Part shown: positions 43,681-53,701 of the stretch, in pieces | Numbering within the stretch: position 1 is the first letter of the stretch | Layout of the letters: each line of letters opens with the position of its first letter | Source: Diphasiastrum complanatum | Taxonomy: Eukaryota; Streptophyta; Lycopodiopsida; Lycopodiales; Lycopodiaceae | DNA: 64,000 nucleotides | Direction: 5' to 3' | NCBI GenBank assembly: GCA_029204225.1 | Contig: CM055092.1 | Coordinates: forward strand, 83,350,976-83,414,975 | Program-made: the position numbers and the translations under genes | Notes under the pieces: model-generated | What the model was told of the DNA's origin: nothing | The model's input: the letters and a program-made list of their open reading frames with translations, nothing else | Database searches by the model: none

Positions 43681-45020
43681 GCAAACAAAACAACATTGCA
43701 CATCAGGAGGAGGAGGAGGATGAAGAGTCATCCTTGATGGTTTCCAACAAACCACCATCATCCAAGAGCAACACCAATGATTCTTGGTGGATTGATAGTG
43801 GGGCAAGTTCCCACATGACATATCAAAAGGACATATTCTCCACCTTACTTTCTTACAATGACTTACATAGATCAATCTATACTGCAAGTAGTCAAGAATG
43901 TAACATAAGTGGAATAGGAACAATCCCCTTGTATGTAGGATCATCCAAAAGGATGAATCTTGATAATGTTCTTTATGTTCCTAAGTTAACCAAGAATTTG
44001 CTTAGTGTTGGCCAGTTAATGGATAATGGCCTAGATGTACAATTTGAGCATGGAGTTTGTTCCATCCTTAGAAATGATGAATGTATAGCCAAAGGCTTTA
44101 AGCAAGGTAGATTGTTTAAGGTTGATGCTAATATTGCAGTGGAGAATGTTAACTTGGCAAAGGTGGAGTTATCAAAGGTGGAACTGTGGCACAAAAGGTT
44201 GGGCCACCCCAACTACAAAGCCATGGAATCTATGGTTGCAAAGGAGCTTGCAGTTGGACTCCCCAAGCATTTGTCAAAGTGTGGGAAGAGATGTGAAGCA
44301 TGCAGCCTCTCAAAGGCTCACAAACTACCCTTCTCAAGATCTACATCAAGATCAAACTCTTCTCTTGAACTCATCCATTCGGATGTTCATAGTTTTTCAC
44401 ACGAGTCTAATGGTGGTGCCAAGTACTATGTAATCTTCATTGATGACTATTCTAGATTTTGTTGGATGTACCTCTTGTCTAGCAAATCAATGGTGTTTGA
44501 TTCGTTTGTAAAGTTCAAGACTTTGGTAGAAAATCAACTTAATACCAAGATTAAGGTATTAAGGAGTGATAATGGAGGTGAATATATCTCCAATAAGTTG
44601 ATTGACTTTTGTAGTTCTATAAAGAGAGAGTTGTCATGTCCATACACGCCTCAACAAAATGGAGTGAGTGAGAGAAGAAATAGATCTCTTTGTGAGTGTG
44701 CTAAGGCCTTAAGACTATCCAAGCCATTTTGGGGTGAAGCAATAACTTGTGCTAACTATTTGTGCAATAGATTGCCAAACCAAGCCATTGGAGGAATCAC
44801 ACCATTTGAAGCTCTATTTGGAGAGAAGCCCAATCTCAAGGATCTCAAAGTTTTTGGATCCACTTGCTATGTACACCAATCCTTGGATAAGAGAAGGAAG
44901 GATGATGCAACATCCATCAAAGGCATCTTTGTGGGATATGGTGAGAATAGCAAAGGTTATAGAGTCTTCAATCCCATCACTAACAAGGTGATAGTGAGTA
45001 GGGATGTTATTTTTTTATGA
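43650..45020 (+). pseudogene. copia H protease and integrase
   Basis: A single open frame covers W-W-I-D-S-G-A-S-S-H (protease, near 43790), L-Y-V-P-K-L-T-K-N-L-L-S-V-G-Q-L, L-W-H-K-R-L-G-H-P-N and C-E-A-C (HHCC). The integrase core follows: L-I-H-S-D-V-H near 44375, F-I-D-D-Y-S-R-F near 44440, L-R-S-D-N-G-G-E-Y near 44570, P-Q-Q-N-G-V-S-E-R-R-N near 44655, then K-V-F-G-S-T-C-Y-V-H. About three residues after D-F-C-S-S are missing relative to copia C. The frame ends at 45020 because of a slip in a run of T near 45010. It has neither gag nor RT in frame with it. Confidence 0.9.
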
Positions 45021-46872
45021 AAGACGTGCTTGTGATTTGGATGATAATGCTACTAATCATCTTGATGCCAAGGATTATGCTAGGATGGAGGAAGAGCTTC
45101 CAAGTGAAGAAGAACTTGAGGATCCACCTCAAGATGCAAGAACTCCAAGAACTCCAAGAAGATCTACAAGGGCAAGATCCGAGCCATTGAGGCTCACCTA
45201 TGATGGTCAAGGTAATCAAAGGGAAGGCTCATCATCTTTCACATCTTACACCTTTCTTACTTCAATGTTAGATGAGCCAACATGCTATGAAGATGCTTGT
45301 AAGTCTAAAAGTTGGATGGATGCTATGCAAGTAGAGTATGATGCTCTTATTGAGAATCATACTTGGGATTTTGTGGATCTTTCTCAAGGGGAGAAACCTC
45401 TTGATTGCAAGTGGGTGTTTAGATTGAAGTATAATCAAGATGGATCAATAAGCAAGCATAAAGCTAGGCTTGTTGCCAAAGGTTTTTTACAAACCAAAGG
45501 CATTGATTATGATGAGACTTTTGCTCTTGTGGCTAAGCTTGTTACTATCAGGTTGATCATTAGTCTTGCTACAACCTTCAATTGGGAGCAATTCCAACTT
45601 GACTTCACAAATGCATTCCTCAATGGTTATTTGGAGGAAGAGATCTACATGAGGCAACCCGAGGGCTTCATCAAGGCAAAGCATGAAGGAAAGGTGTGTT
45701 TTTTAAAGAAGAGCCTTTATGGGCTCAAGCAAGCACCTAGAGCATGGTACTCTAGGCTAAACTCTTTTCTCATTTCCATCAATTTTGTAATGAGTGCCTA
45801 TGATCCATCATTGTATATAAGTTTTCATGATGGCATGATCATTATTCTTGTTTTGTATGTAGATGACATTATCTTGAGTGGTAATGATCTAGATGGAATT
45901 AGAGATGTAAAAATTGCTTTAGCAAAAGAGTTTAAGATGGTAGATCTCGGCCTATTGAGCTTCATTCTTGGAATAGAGGTTATTAGAGGATGTGATTTTA
46001 GCTTCATTTGTCAATCTAAATATGCTACATCCATCCTAGATATATTTGGAATGAAGAATTGTAAAGGCATTGAGACACCAATGGAGCAACATGTAAAAGC
46101 ATCTATTGGTTGTGATGAAGCATCCTTTGAGGACATCACATTATATAGAAGGCTTATTGGCTCCTTGATCTATTTAACTATAACTAGACCTGATCTTAGT
46201 TATAGTGTTGGAAAGTTAAGCCAATTCATGCAAAGTCCTCTAGTTTCACATTGGAAGATGGCCAAAAGAGTTCTTAGATACATTTCATTCACTAAGAATT
46301 TTGGTATTTTGTATAGAGGAACTAATCTTGGCTTAAGAGCCTATAGTGACTCGGATTTTGTAGGTGACAAAGTGGATAAAAGATCAACAAGTGCCTTTGC
46401 CACCTTTCTATGTGATGGAGTAGTATCATGGCTTTCCAAAAAGCAAGATATCATCTCCCTATCTTCCACAGAATCCGAATACAAGGCCTTGACATCAACA
46501 TGCAAGGAGGTCTTGTGGCTCAAAAGGCTATTGGTGGAGCTTCATGTCATGGAGGAGGAGATCCCTATCATCTATTGTGACAACCAATCAGCCCAATCAC
46601 TTGCAACTAGTCCTACATTCCATGCAAGGAGGAAACACATCGAAATTGCTCATCATTTCGTGAGGGAAAAAGTGCAAGCTAAAGAGATCAAGCTCCAACA
46701 CGTGCCATCATCAAGTTGCTTGGCTGATTTGTTTACTAAACCTTTACCTAAAGATTTATTTGTCAAGTTTAGATCTTCAATTGGAGTTATTGATAAAAGC
46801 ATTGTGATCTCCAAGGCTAGATTTGAGGAGGAGTGTGAAAAATTGCCTACATTGGCAAATCTAGCCATGTAG
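45004..46872 (+). CDS. copia H reverse transcriptase / RNase H, open frame
   Basis: An open frame of 622 codons carries the linker (R-T-P-R-R-S-T-R-A-R) and RT ([42 protein letters not shown]). The catalytic Y-V-D-D-I-I-L-S-G-N-D lies near 45860-45890. Also present are L-I-G-S-L-I-Y-L-T-I-T-R-P-D-L, RNase H with Y-S-D-S-D-F near 46345 and S-S-T-E-S-E-Y near 46465, and L-F-T-K-P-L-P-K near the end. It is the most intact polymerase in the window. In a working element it would be the C-terminal part of one Gag-Pol polyprotein. A T-run frameshift just upstream detaches it, so its ATG at 45004 is only the first Met of the frame. Confidence 0.85.
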   Translation: MLFFYERRACDLDDNATNHLDAKDYARMEEELPSEEELEDPPQDARTPRTPRRSTRARSEPLRLTYDGQGNQREGSSSFTSYTFLTSMLDEPTCYEDACKSKSWMDAMQVEYDALIENHTWDFVDLSQGEKPLDCKWVFRLKYNQDGSISKHKARLVAKGFLQTKGIDYDETFALVAKLVTIRLIISLATTFNWEQFQLDFTNAFLNGYLEEEIYMRQPEGFIKAKHEGKVCFLKKSLYGLKQAPRAWYSRLNSFLISINFVMSAYDPSLYISFHDGMIIILVLYVDDIILSGNDLDGIRDVKIALAKEFKMVDLGLLSFILGIEVIRGCDFSFICQSKYATSILDIFGMKNCKGIETPMEQHVKASIGCDEASFEDITLYRRLIGSLIYLTITRPDLSYSVGKLSQFMQSPLVSHWKMAKRVLRYISFTKNFGILYRGTNLGLRAYSDSDFVGDKVDKRSTSAFATFLCDGVVSWLSKKQDIISLSSTESEYKALTSTCKEVLWLKRLLVELHVMEEEIPIIYCDNQSAQSLATSPTFHARRKHIEIAHHFVREKVQAKEIKLQHVPSSSCLADLFTKPLPKDLFVKFRSSIGVIDKSIVISKARFEEECEKLPTLANLAM

Positions 46873-47524
46873 AATATTGTACATTTTGTCAATATTGTTT
46901 GTTGGTTACTTGAATGGAAAAAGTGCCACTTGTACATACACACCTAAAGTAGGTTACCACGAGTCAAGAGGAGTGGTTGTGTCTATTTGGTAGTGATTCC
47001 TACTTTGTAGGATCTAGACCATGATTTATGATGAGATTGTTATCTACCATGCACCTACCAAGCATGACTCTTGGATCTAGGCTAGGGTTTTCACATTAGG
47101 GCAAGAAAGTGGAGTCTACTTCCTTATTACATGCTGGATTTTCACCTAACTTTGCAAAGGAAGTGTGTTTTACTATGTATTCCCATTCTCCATAGTGAAA
47201 AGATAGAAACTTTTTGGAGCCTCAAGGAGAAACTCGAGTTTCCTCTCATTGTATGGTAATTACTCTTGATTTCCAATGAAACTCAGCTTTGGCACTTTGT
47301 AAACACTATCTACAGGCCGTACTACAGCCTTAGTTCCACACGTGTGGAGTTGGATTATACTATTTGATCAATGCTTTGATTGTCTCTACTTGTTTCCTAT
47401 CAAGCTGCTAAACTAGATCTTGTATTCTGATGACTAGTTTCTGATAGATTGTTTAACAAGCATACAATCACCTTGTGGATCATTCAAAGATTCATTTATG
47501 GTCCTTAGTACTGTACTTTTCACA
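46834..47524 (+). repeat. copia H 3' LTR
   Basis: The complete 691-bp LTR runs from TGTGAAAAATTG to GTACTTTTCACA. It contains 'ccgtactacag' and CACACGTGTGG near 47340, motifs shared in inverted form with the LTRs of copia B and C. It directly precedes the right target duplication CTTGG. Confidence 0.93.
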
Positions 47525-47891
47525 CTTGGTAATGTCTTTTGAATAGTAAAGCTTTGCACCAAATTAGCATGATCATCCAACAAGCCATTAAGAACAACTT
47601 GAACAAGCTCCACATCCTTAATGCTAATGCATGCTAGTTCATCACTCAAAGCTTTAACTCTCAAAACAAAAACATGAGCACCTTCATACTTTTTTTAAAG
47701 ACTTTGAAAAAATTTCCGCCTTAGGGTTAGGACCCTAGATGTAGACTTGGGCTCATAAATCTTCTTCAAAGATTCCCAAGCCTCACTTGATGTTGTGCAC
47801 TTACCAACTGAGAAGTTCATTAGTCATGTTCATCTTGATCACATGTAAAAATTTCTTTACCCTCTTGTCATACCTCAATTGTTCTTGAGGT
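47525..47891 (-). pseudogene. copia O gag, middle part
   Basis: On minus: L-R-Y-D-K-R-V-K-K-F at 47880-47850, then I-K-M-N-M, K-E-A-W-E-S-L-K-K-I near 47770, V-K-A-L-S-D-E-L-A near 47640, and V-Q-S-F-T-I-Q-K-T-L-P next to the copia H insertion. Short internal breaks occur near 47820 and 47690. The piece lies between the right end of copia H and the left end of copia G and links the gag ends on either side. Confidence 0.85.
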
Positions 47892-48597
47892 TGTAGAACA
47901 CCTGATCAGACAGATCTCAAATCTACTAACAAAGTGCGCAGTTTACTTAACAAAGGAACCTCGAAGGATTTGTGAAATTTATCTTGCAACCAACTCGAAA
48001 GATTCACAAATCTCTCAAATTTGAAATCTATGTAACGTAGCTCCTTCAAATTAATTTTGTTTTCTTTTTAAAAGAACTGTAATTTTGCATCAGGGACAGC
48101 CCATAAATAAGCCACTTTATCTGTAGTGTAGCATGCAACTCATCAAAGAAACAATGTAAATTTTGAATGGTAGTTCGGATTGAAAATAGAACATCTATTT
48201 GAATATCAATCGTCGTAAATGGTTAGATCTACTGTTAGGCCAAAAGACTTGTCTTGTAGCAATATAAATACATGTGCACTACTCGTTATAACTAACTCAC
48301 ACTAGAGAGACTCTCAGACTCATTCAATCAGAGACACAACAGCGAGATAAGACAACAAGAGATGTATACTGATTCAGATTTAGAATTATAAATTCGTTTT
48401 TGATCAATAATTTGTGTTTGTCTTAAATTGTCTCTTAATTCCGCATATTATTTCCGCACGCAAATTCAATCAAGGTAAATACTGTTCTACTAGTATATAG
48501 ATCAGAAACAAACCCGATTGAAGACACTGATATTAGTTTTATTTATTCAAACTTTCATCGTGTTCTCTGTGGAAGAATTAATACTATTTTTTCTACA
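47892..48597 (+). repeat. copia G 5' LTR
   Basis: This 706-bp LTR runs from TGTAGAACACCTGATC to TTTTTTCTACA. Its first 130 bp and last 390 bp match the 3' LTR. The middle (about 48030-48180, 'cttcaaattaattttg..gtagttcgg') does not match and lacks the TCGCGA palindrome modules of the other copy. Confidence 0.88.
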
Positions 48598-48633
48598 GTG
48601 ATATCAGAGCATACAAGATTAAAACTGATACAG

Positions 48634-48645
48634 TGGTATCAGAGC
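48634..48645 (+). other. copia G primer-binding site region, repeated
   Basis: A weak site (TGATATCAGAGC) follows the LTR at 48599. A perfect TGGTATCAGAGC lies at 48634-48645, and another 'cagtggtatc' near 48661. The unit 'gatacagtggtatc' is thus repeated within 70 bp. Which copy serves as the primer site cannot be told from sequence. Confidence 0.6.
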
Positions 48646-48743
48646 AAGTCAGAGTCGATACAGTGGTATCTTCGCATCCCTCTCAGAATTCTTCATACAT
48701 CCATCAGCAAGCCACATCTGGAGTTATTCTAGAAAATAGAAGA

Positions 48744-50306
48744 TGTCGTTGATCAACAATATTCAGGCTAAGATTACTACGATCTTGGATCCAGAAGGTT
48801 CAAACTATTTGATTTGAAAATTAAAAACTTCACTCATATTGAAGGGTGAAGGTCTGTGCCCATGGGTAGAACCAATAGAGGAGAAGCCAACAACTACTCT
48901 TGGCAAAGAACTTCGAGAATGAAGTTTGAGAAATGACAAAGCTATAGCAATTATTGCATCTTCAGGTATGATGGCTCATGCAAAAGCACCAAAATAGCTA
49001 TGGGCAGAAGCAGTGGCTACATCGAATTATCTATTCTGAAATCTCGAATACCGGATAAAACTTTTCATGAGATATGGTGGAAGTCAAAGCCAAACCTTGC
49101 ACATGTTCGGACATCCGAATACGTAGTGTACATGCACATACCAGACAAACTGAGAAAGAAACTCGATGAAAAGACAGAACAAGATTTTTTGGTAGGATTT
49201 GAGTTACATTCGTCATATTATCGTGTCTATGTACCCGAAACTGGCAAAATAAAAATTGTTCGAGATGTTAAATTCGATGAGTTGAAATACATAGCAGACA
49301 ATGATCTAGTCAGCTATAAAATTCTCAAGAACTACTACCAACAACGACAGAAGTAAAACAAGCAGATGATGAACGAAAATTACCAGATTTAGAGGGAGTT
49401 CGAGATCGAGTACTTGACAGACTCGAATCACCAATTCTACCAAAAAAGGTCAAATCAAAATTGAACTCGAAACTTGCAGAAGTGAACTTGAAACTACCTG
49501 TGAGAAGATCTGACAGACAATGAAAATCACCAGAAAGGTATGGTCAGGATGTTTTTAATACAACCATCGAATTTTGTGGTTTCTCTGGTGAATCTCAAAC
49601 ATTCGAGAAAGCTATTGATGGACCAGATAAAGATCGTTGGATTCGAACAATGGAGGACAAAATGACATCCATGTATAAGAACAATGTATGGACACTTTCA
49701 CCTATTCCTGATGGCATAAAAACAGTTAAATGCAAGTGGATGTGCATACCATGTTATTTGGAACAATACTGAACAAGGCAAATTGTCTGCAGACTCTCGA
49801 GGAAGAGAAACGAATGGCCAATACACCCTATCATAGGCTGATTGGATCATTGTTATATCTTGCAGACAACACCAGACCTAAAGTATTTCAAGAGGTTGTA
49901 CTCTAGTATCTAGTGCAGCCATACTCTGGATAAGCAAACAACAGTAGCTCAATCTTCCTGTGAAGCGAAATATGTAGCAGCAACCAAGATGACAAACGAG
50001 TTGATATGGATTAAACAGATGTTGGAAGGATTTGATTAATCTATTTCAGAACCTTATGTCTTGTTAATGGATAACACTTCAGCATTCTATCTTACAAAAA
50101 ATCATGTATTTCACTTGAAAACGAAGCACATAGCTATCAAGTATCATGTAATTCGGGACTTAGTCGAGAAGAAGATATTGAAGATAGTCTTCATACCCAC
50201 AGAGGAAATGACAGGTGATATCTTTACAAAGCCACTTAGTAAAGCTTTGTTCGAGAAGCAGCGAAGAAGATTGGGGTTAATCCAATTGCCCACTTTTAGA
50301 GGGAGT
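48744..50306 (+). pseudogene. copia G gag start and pol remnants
   Basis: The ATG at 48744 starts a gag N-terminus like that of copia D (M-S-L-I-N-N-I-Q-A-K-I, K-T-S-L-I-L-K-G-E-G-L). A deletion near 48960 then joins it to the integrase end (L-W-A-E-A-V-A-T, I-P-D-K-T-F-H-E-I-W, D-F-L-V-G-F at 48985-49356). RT survives as short scraps near 49620-49900 (C-K-W, Y-H-R-L-I-G-S-L-L-Y-L). RNase H runs at 49920-50290 (S-S-C-E-A-K-Y-V-A-A, K-H-I-A-I-K-Y-H, D-I-F-T-K-P-L). Multiple stops are present. The catalytic YVDD region is absent. Confidence 0.85.
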
Positions 50307-51203
50307 TGTAGAACACCTGATTAGACAGAACTCGATTCTACTAATAAAGTGCACAGTTTACTTAACAAAGAATGAGAAAGAAATGAATGTGAACTCGAAA
50401 CATTTCTATTCGTGATCAACCTTGAAGGATTCACAAAATTTATCTTACAACCAAATCGAAAGATTCGCAAAATAGTTTCTTGTAGAAGCTCATGGTTTCT
50501 TGTTGAAGCTCGAAAGATTTGCGAACAAAATCTTGTCATGAAATATTCTGTTGCTTGTTCAAGCTCATTGTCGCGAAACTATCACGAACAATTTGCAAAA
50601 TATTTTGGATTCTTCTTCAAGCTCAAAATTGTCATCTGTCGCGAACAATTCGTGAAACACAAAAATGTTGCGAAGAGACAAGTGTCGCGAATAATTCGCG
50701 AAACACAAAGCTGTAATGAAGAGATGACTGTCACGAATAATTTGCGAACATAAATTATTCAACCCTGGAAACAGAGTATCTATTTGAATATCAATCGTCG
50801 TAAATGGTTAGATCTACTATTACAGAATTAAAAGGCCAAAAGACCTGTCTTGTAGCAATATGAATACATGTGCACTACTCGTTGTAACTAAATCACACTG
50901 AAGAGACTCTCAGACTCATTCAGTCAGAGACACAACAACGAGATAAGACAACAAGAGATGTATACTGATTCAGATTCAGAATTATAAATTTGTTTTTGAT
51001 CAATAGTTTCTGTTTGTCTAAAATTGTCTTAAGTTGTCTCTTAATTCCGCATATTATTTCCACACGCAAATTCAATCAAGGTAAATGCTGTTCTATTGGT
51101 ACATAGATAAAAAACAAACCCGATTGAAGCCACTGATATTTATTTGATTTATTCAAACTTTTATCGTGTTCTCTGTGGAAGAATTATTACTATTTTTCCT
51201 ATA
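50307..51203 (+). repeat. copia G 3' LTR
   Basis: This 897-bp LTR starts TGTAGAACACCTGATT after the polypurine-like 'ttttagagggag'. It ends TTTTTCCTATA, so the terminal CA is mutated to TA. It contains a run of palindromic modules near 50565-50755 that are missing from the 5' LTR. Confidence 0.88.
50637..50755. repeat. 46-bp tandem modules with TCGCGA palindromes in the LTR
   Basis: TGTCGCGAACAATTCGTGAA (50637), TGTCGCGAATAATTCGCGAA (50683) and TGTCACGAATAATTTGCGAA (50729) recur at 46-bp spacing, each followed by 'acacaaa' or a variant. The middle one contains the perfect 17-bp palindrome TCGCGAATAATTCGCGA. The same modules lie in copia A's LTR at 8600-8730. Confidence 0.85.
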
Positions 51204-51411
51204 GAGGTGCCAAAGGTCTCTCCTCCACACCTACAACAATATTTATCAAATCATTCATCTCAAGCAAATATTCCATCATCTCCTTCCAAGTAGAATAATT
51301 TGTTGAGGTTGCCTTCCAACATGAAGCCACTTGAGGTTGCCATGTTGCAATGATCTTATATTTTATATGAACCTGTTCCAATGCACTCAGCACTCCCTTG
51401 AAAATCAACAA
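51204..51411 (-). pseudogene. copia O gag N-terminal part
   Basis: On minus this gives L-K-A-T-S-T-N-Y-S-T-W-K-E-M-M-E-Y-L-L-E (the W-x-x-M/K-x-x-M-E-x-x-L gag start motif of copia). It then runs to V-E-E-R-P-L-A-P at the copia G insertion point and continues in frame at 47891. The exact start codon is not certain; the frame is open back to 51411. Confidence 0.75.
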
Positions 51412-51936
51412 ATGAAATTCATAAAAAAATCACAAAGATATGGAAACAAGGGCCTCTCCTTTTTCTCTTTCTAGCAGATCCTAACACATAGAATCTTGAT
51501 TTCTTGATCACAATAGATTTAAACATAGTATGATGAACTTCTGCCAACACCTAAGATAGAAATACACTCTTGAAAAAGTCCAGCAACTTAAAGTCAAGAG
51601 ATCCTTTCAAATTTAAGGTTACTCCAAAAATGCAAAATATTGAATCAAGAAAAATCTACATGCAAAAGCTCTAATCTAGATATCTCATCTAATAGAATGT
51701 AGCATCCACAATCACAAGCAATTTTTGTCTCCACATTTTAGTAAGTGGTTTCAAAAATTGGCCATCATTGAGACCTAAAATGATTTTTAGATCACAAAGA
51801 TCCAAACTCTATACTTGAAACTACAAGATTTGAGCTAGAAACACCTCCAAATCCACATAGAATTTATGGTGCCCTCAAATCAACCTCTAGATTTGAAAAA
51901 TCCACCAACTTTGGCCTGCAACCTACTCTAATACCA
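51412..51936 (-). other. copia O leader and primer-binding site
   Basis: No coding is visible. On minus, TGGTATTAGAGTAGG is read from 51936 down, right at the LTR border (TGTGAAAAAATC at 51937). It is two changes away from the initiator-Met primer site. The stretch between it and gag is the untranslated leader. Confidence 0.7.
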
Positions 51937-52185
51937 TGTGAAAAAATCATATCCAAAACATGTTTGATGGATCAACAAGATCTTAGCCAAATTTGGTTGC
52001 ACATTCAGAAATAGCTAGAAGATCACTACTTTATGCATGCTAGAACTTAGAAATGTATTGTCCTTCAAATGTGTGAAAGCAAGATCAATCATAAAATCAA
52101 CATTCTACACATAGAAAACCAAGATATCAAGAGAAATACACATGAGATGGACATAGAATCATAAGAGATGAATTTTTCACATCAA
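51937..52185 (-). repeat. copia O 5' LTR (part shared with the other end)
   Basis: It begins TGTGAAAAAATCATATCC and matches the left LTR up to 'gagatggacatag' near 52158, with one deletion of about 75 bp. A possible end TTTTTCACA lies near 52183. The outer border and any target duplication are unresolved. Confidence 0.6.
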
Positions 52186-53701
52186 AAGAGAATACAATGA
52201 TATGTTCTCCATGCTATTACTACTATTCATAGCTGCTCAAATGTCATTTGTCTACTTGCCCTAAAGGTACCCTAAATGGTAATTTTTTGGTATCTCACCA
52301 AATCACCTAGAAATTCTAGTCTAGATGCAATGTATCAAATTAGCCAATTAGAATGGGTCCAAAATCGACCTCAACCACTTATCTACTTGCCAAAAATAGT
52401 ACAAACATTATTTAGGCGTTCATTGACATAAAAAAATCTATCTCTTAATTGAGATTTCATCTTGGCCTCAAAAAATGCCAAATAAAATATCAAACTAGTT
52501 GACAATTTTTCGCATGCCCTCTCTGCATCATCGCCCCTTCATGAACATAGCCAAGTCACTAGATTTGTGCTTCCAAATTACCATTTTCTAATTTGGCTCA
52601 TCCGGCTGACCTTTCCATTGACATCCTTCACCCTGTGACCATCATCGTTGCCTTACCATCTTCAAGCTAGTATAAATGCCACCTCAAACTCAACATTTTC
52701 TCTCTTGCAAATGCATGTGAAATAGCCACAACCACCAAATCTAACAATGCATTGTCGATTTTTACCTTGAGAGACTCCCTCCACGCATTCCTTGAGCTTG
52801 GTTAGTTCTAACTTCCAAAAGTTGAACAAAAAGACATGAACTCTCTCACTATGTCCGACGACATAATGCGGCACAATGCTTGCTCTATCTCGTGGTTGGA
52901 TTCCCTCTCGAATTAGAGTGGAAATGGTGGAATTGCATTGGAAAGCTACAAGATGCGATAAATTTGCAGTGGGCATTGCGAAAAACTTTTAATTGGCAAG
53001 GATTGCAATGCACTATGACTAAACTTCTCAAAACCACTTGAGAACTACTCTAGAGCTCCTTGGCTATAGGCACAAGCCTTTTCCCTGACCTCCCCCACAG
53101 ATTTACATCACAAATTTGGCTTAATTTGGCACACATGTTACCAGTTGGCAAATGTAGCACCTTGTCGGGTCACTCATTTTCCACTCCATAGAATGTTGTC
53201 AAGAACACATCAAGATGCATTTCTCCCTTGATGATGTTGTCGCTCTGTTTGTCAGCTCTATGCAGGCTTTTATAGGCTCCAATTTGGCCTTCATTTGGCC
53301 CTAAAAGCCCCTTTCTAGCCAAAGTTATCCACCTCCAAAGTGGCTTTAAAAAACTAGTTCAAAAAATGAACTATTTCTTCTTTATGAAGAATTCCTACCC
53401 TTCAAATTAAAATTCACCAGCTGGGCCCCTTTTAAACTTCCAAAAGGCATTTTTTTATTGAAGTTGAAGGTCAATATCCACTTCATGCCCCTTCAGACCC
53501 ACTTCAATACCATCCCACGGTTCATCAAAATCAAACGGTCCACATTTGTTCTATCTCATGCATCCTCCACTGTTGATGTAGGTCAAGCCTCATCCGATGG
53601 TTGCTAACCCATCTGTACACCAAATGTCATTTTTGGAGCCACTAATTTCTTCGATGCACTATGGCCTCATGTCGGTTGGCCGTGCACGATCACCGTCTTG
53701 T
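52186..53701. other. non-coding, no recognisable feature
   Basis: The part 52500-53680 is rather C- and T-rich with one unremarkable open frame (52662-52976, minus) lacking motifs. It may be the degenerate 3' region or LTR of copia F, which starts at 53702, but no repeat partner supports that. Confidence 0.35.

Larger units (their letters stand above)
41934..47524 (+). mobile_element. copia H: full-length plus-strand element with 5-bp target duplication
   Basis: CTTGG occurs at 41929-41933 and 47525-47529, directly flanking TGTGAAAA...TTTTCACA termini, which is a clean integrase-made insertion into copia O gag. The order is 5' LTR, primer site, leader, gag, protease, integrase, RT, RNase H, polypurine tract (TTTGAGGAGGAG, 46822-46833) and 3' LTR. 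The 5' LTR carries a 388-bp internal deletion. Gag has four stops and there are two frameshifts, so it is dead. Otherwise it is the best-preserved element here. Confidence 0.95.
47892..51203 (+). mobile_element. copia G: internally deleted plus-strand element with 5-bp target duplication
   Basis: GAGGT flanks the element at 47887-47891 and 51204-51208. Removing it restores the copia O gag frame (A-P-Q-E-Q-L-R-Y). LTRs lie at 47892-48597 and 50307-51203. Inside are a gag start, the integrase end and pieces of RT and RNase H, so most of pol is deleted. A clean target duplication with intact ends shows it moved as a unit, either already deleted and helped by another element, or deleted later. 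It shares its LTR type with copia A. Confidence 0.92.
32554..52185 (-). mobile_element. copia O: host element of a four-element nest
   Basis: Related terminal sequences start at 32554 (TGTGAAAAATC) and at 51937 (TGTGAAAAAATC). They share 'tgatggatcaacaagatcttagccaaatttggttgcaca' and 'aagcaagatcaatcataaaatc' over about 300 and 220 bp. Between them, minus-strand gag, protease and integrase pieces lie in order at 51411-51204, 47891-47525, 41933-41268, 41267-40902 and 34688-33490. They are interrupted by copia G, H and I. RT and RNase H are absent: pol stops about 20 residues into the RT region near 33480. O is thus both the oldest element of the nest and a 3'-deleted one. Confidence 0.8.

Noticed and set aside
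50637-50755. CRISPR-like array (regular 46-bp spacing with palindromic repeats)
   Set aside because: The intervals are themselves repeats, the array lies inside an LTR that recurs elsewhere in the window, and the DNA is plant nuclear.
52257-52261. TGCCC as the right-hand target duplication of copia O (left flank also TGCCC at 32549-32553)
   Set aside because: The preceding bases at 52256 do not form a CA terminus and the LTR border is not settled, so a chance match is as likely.
52662-52976. 104-codon minus-strand frame
   Set aside because: No motif, no neighbouring exon, and the region looks like decayed repeat DNA.
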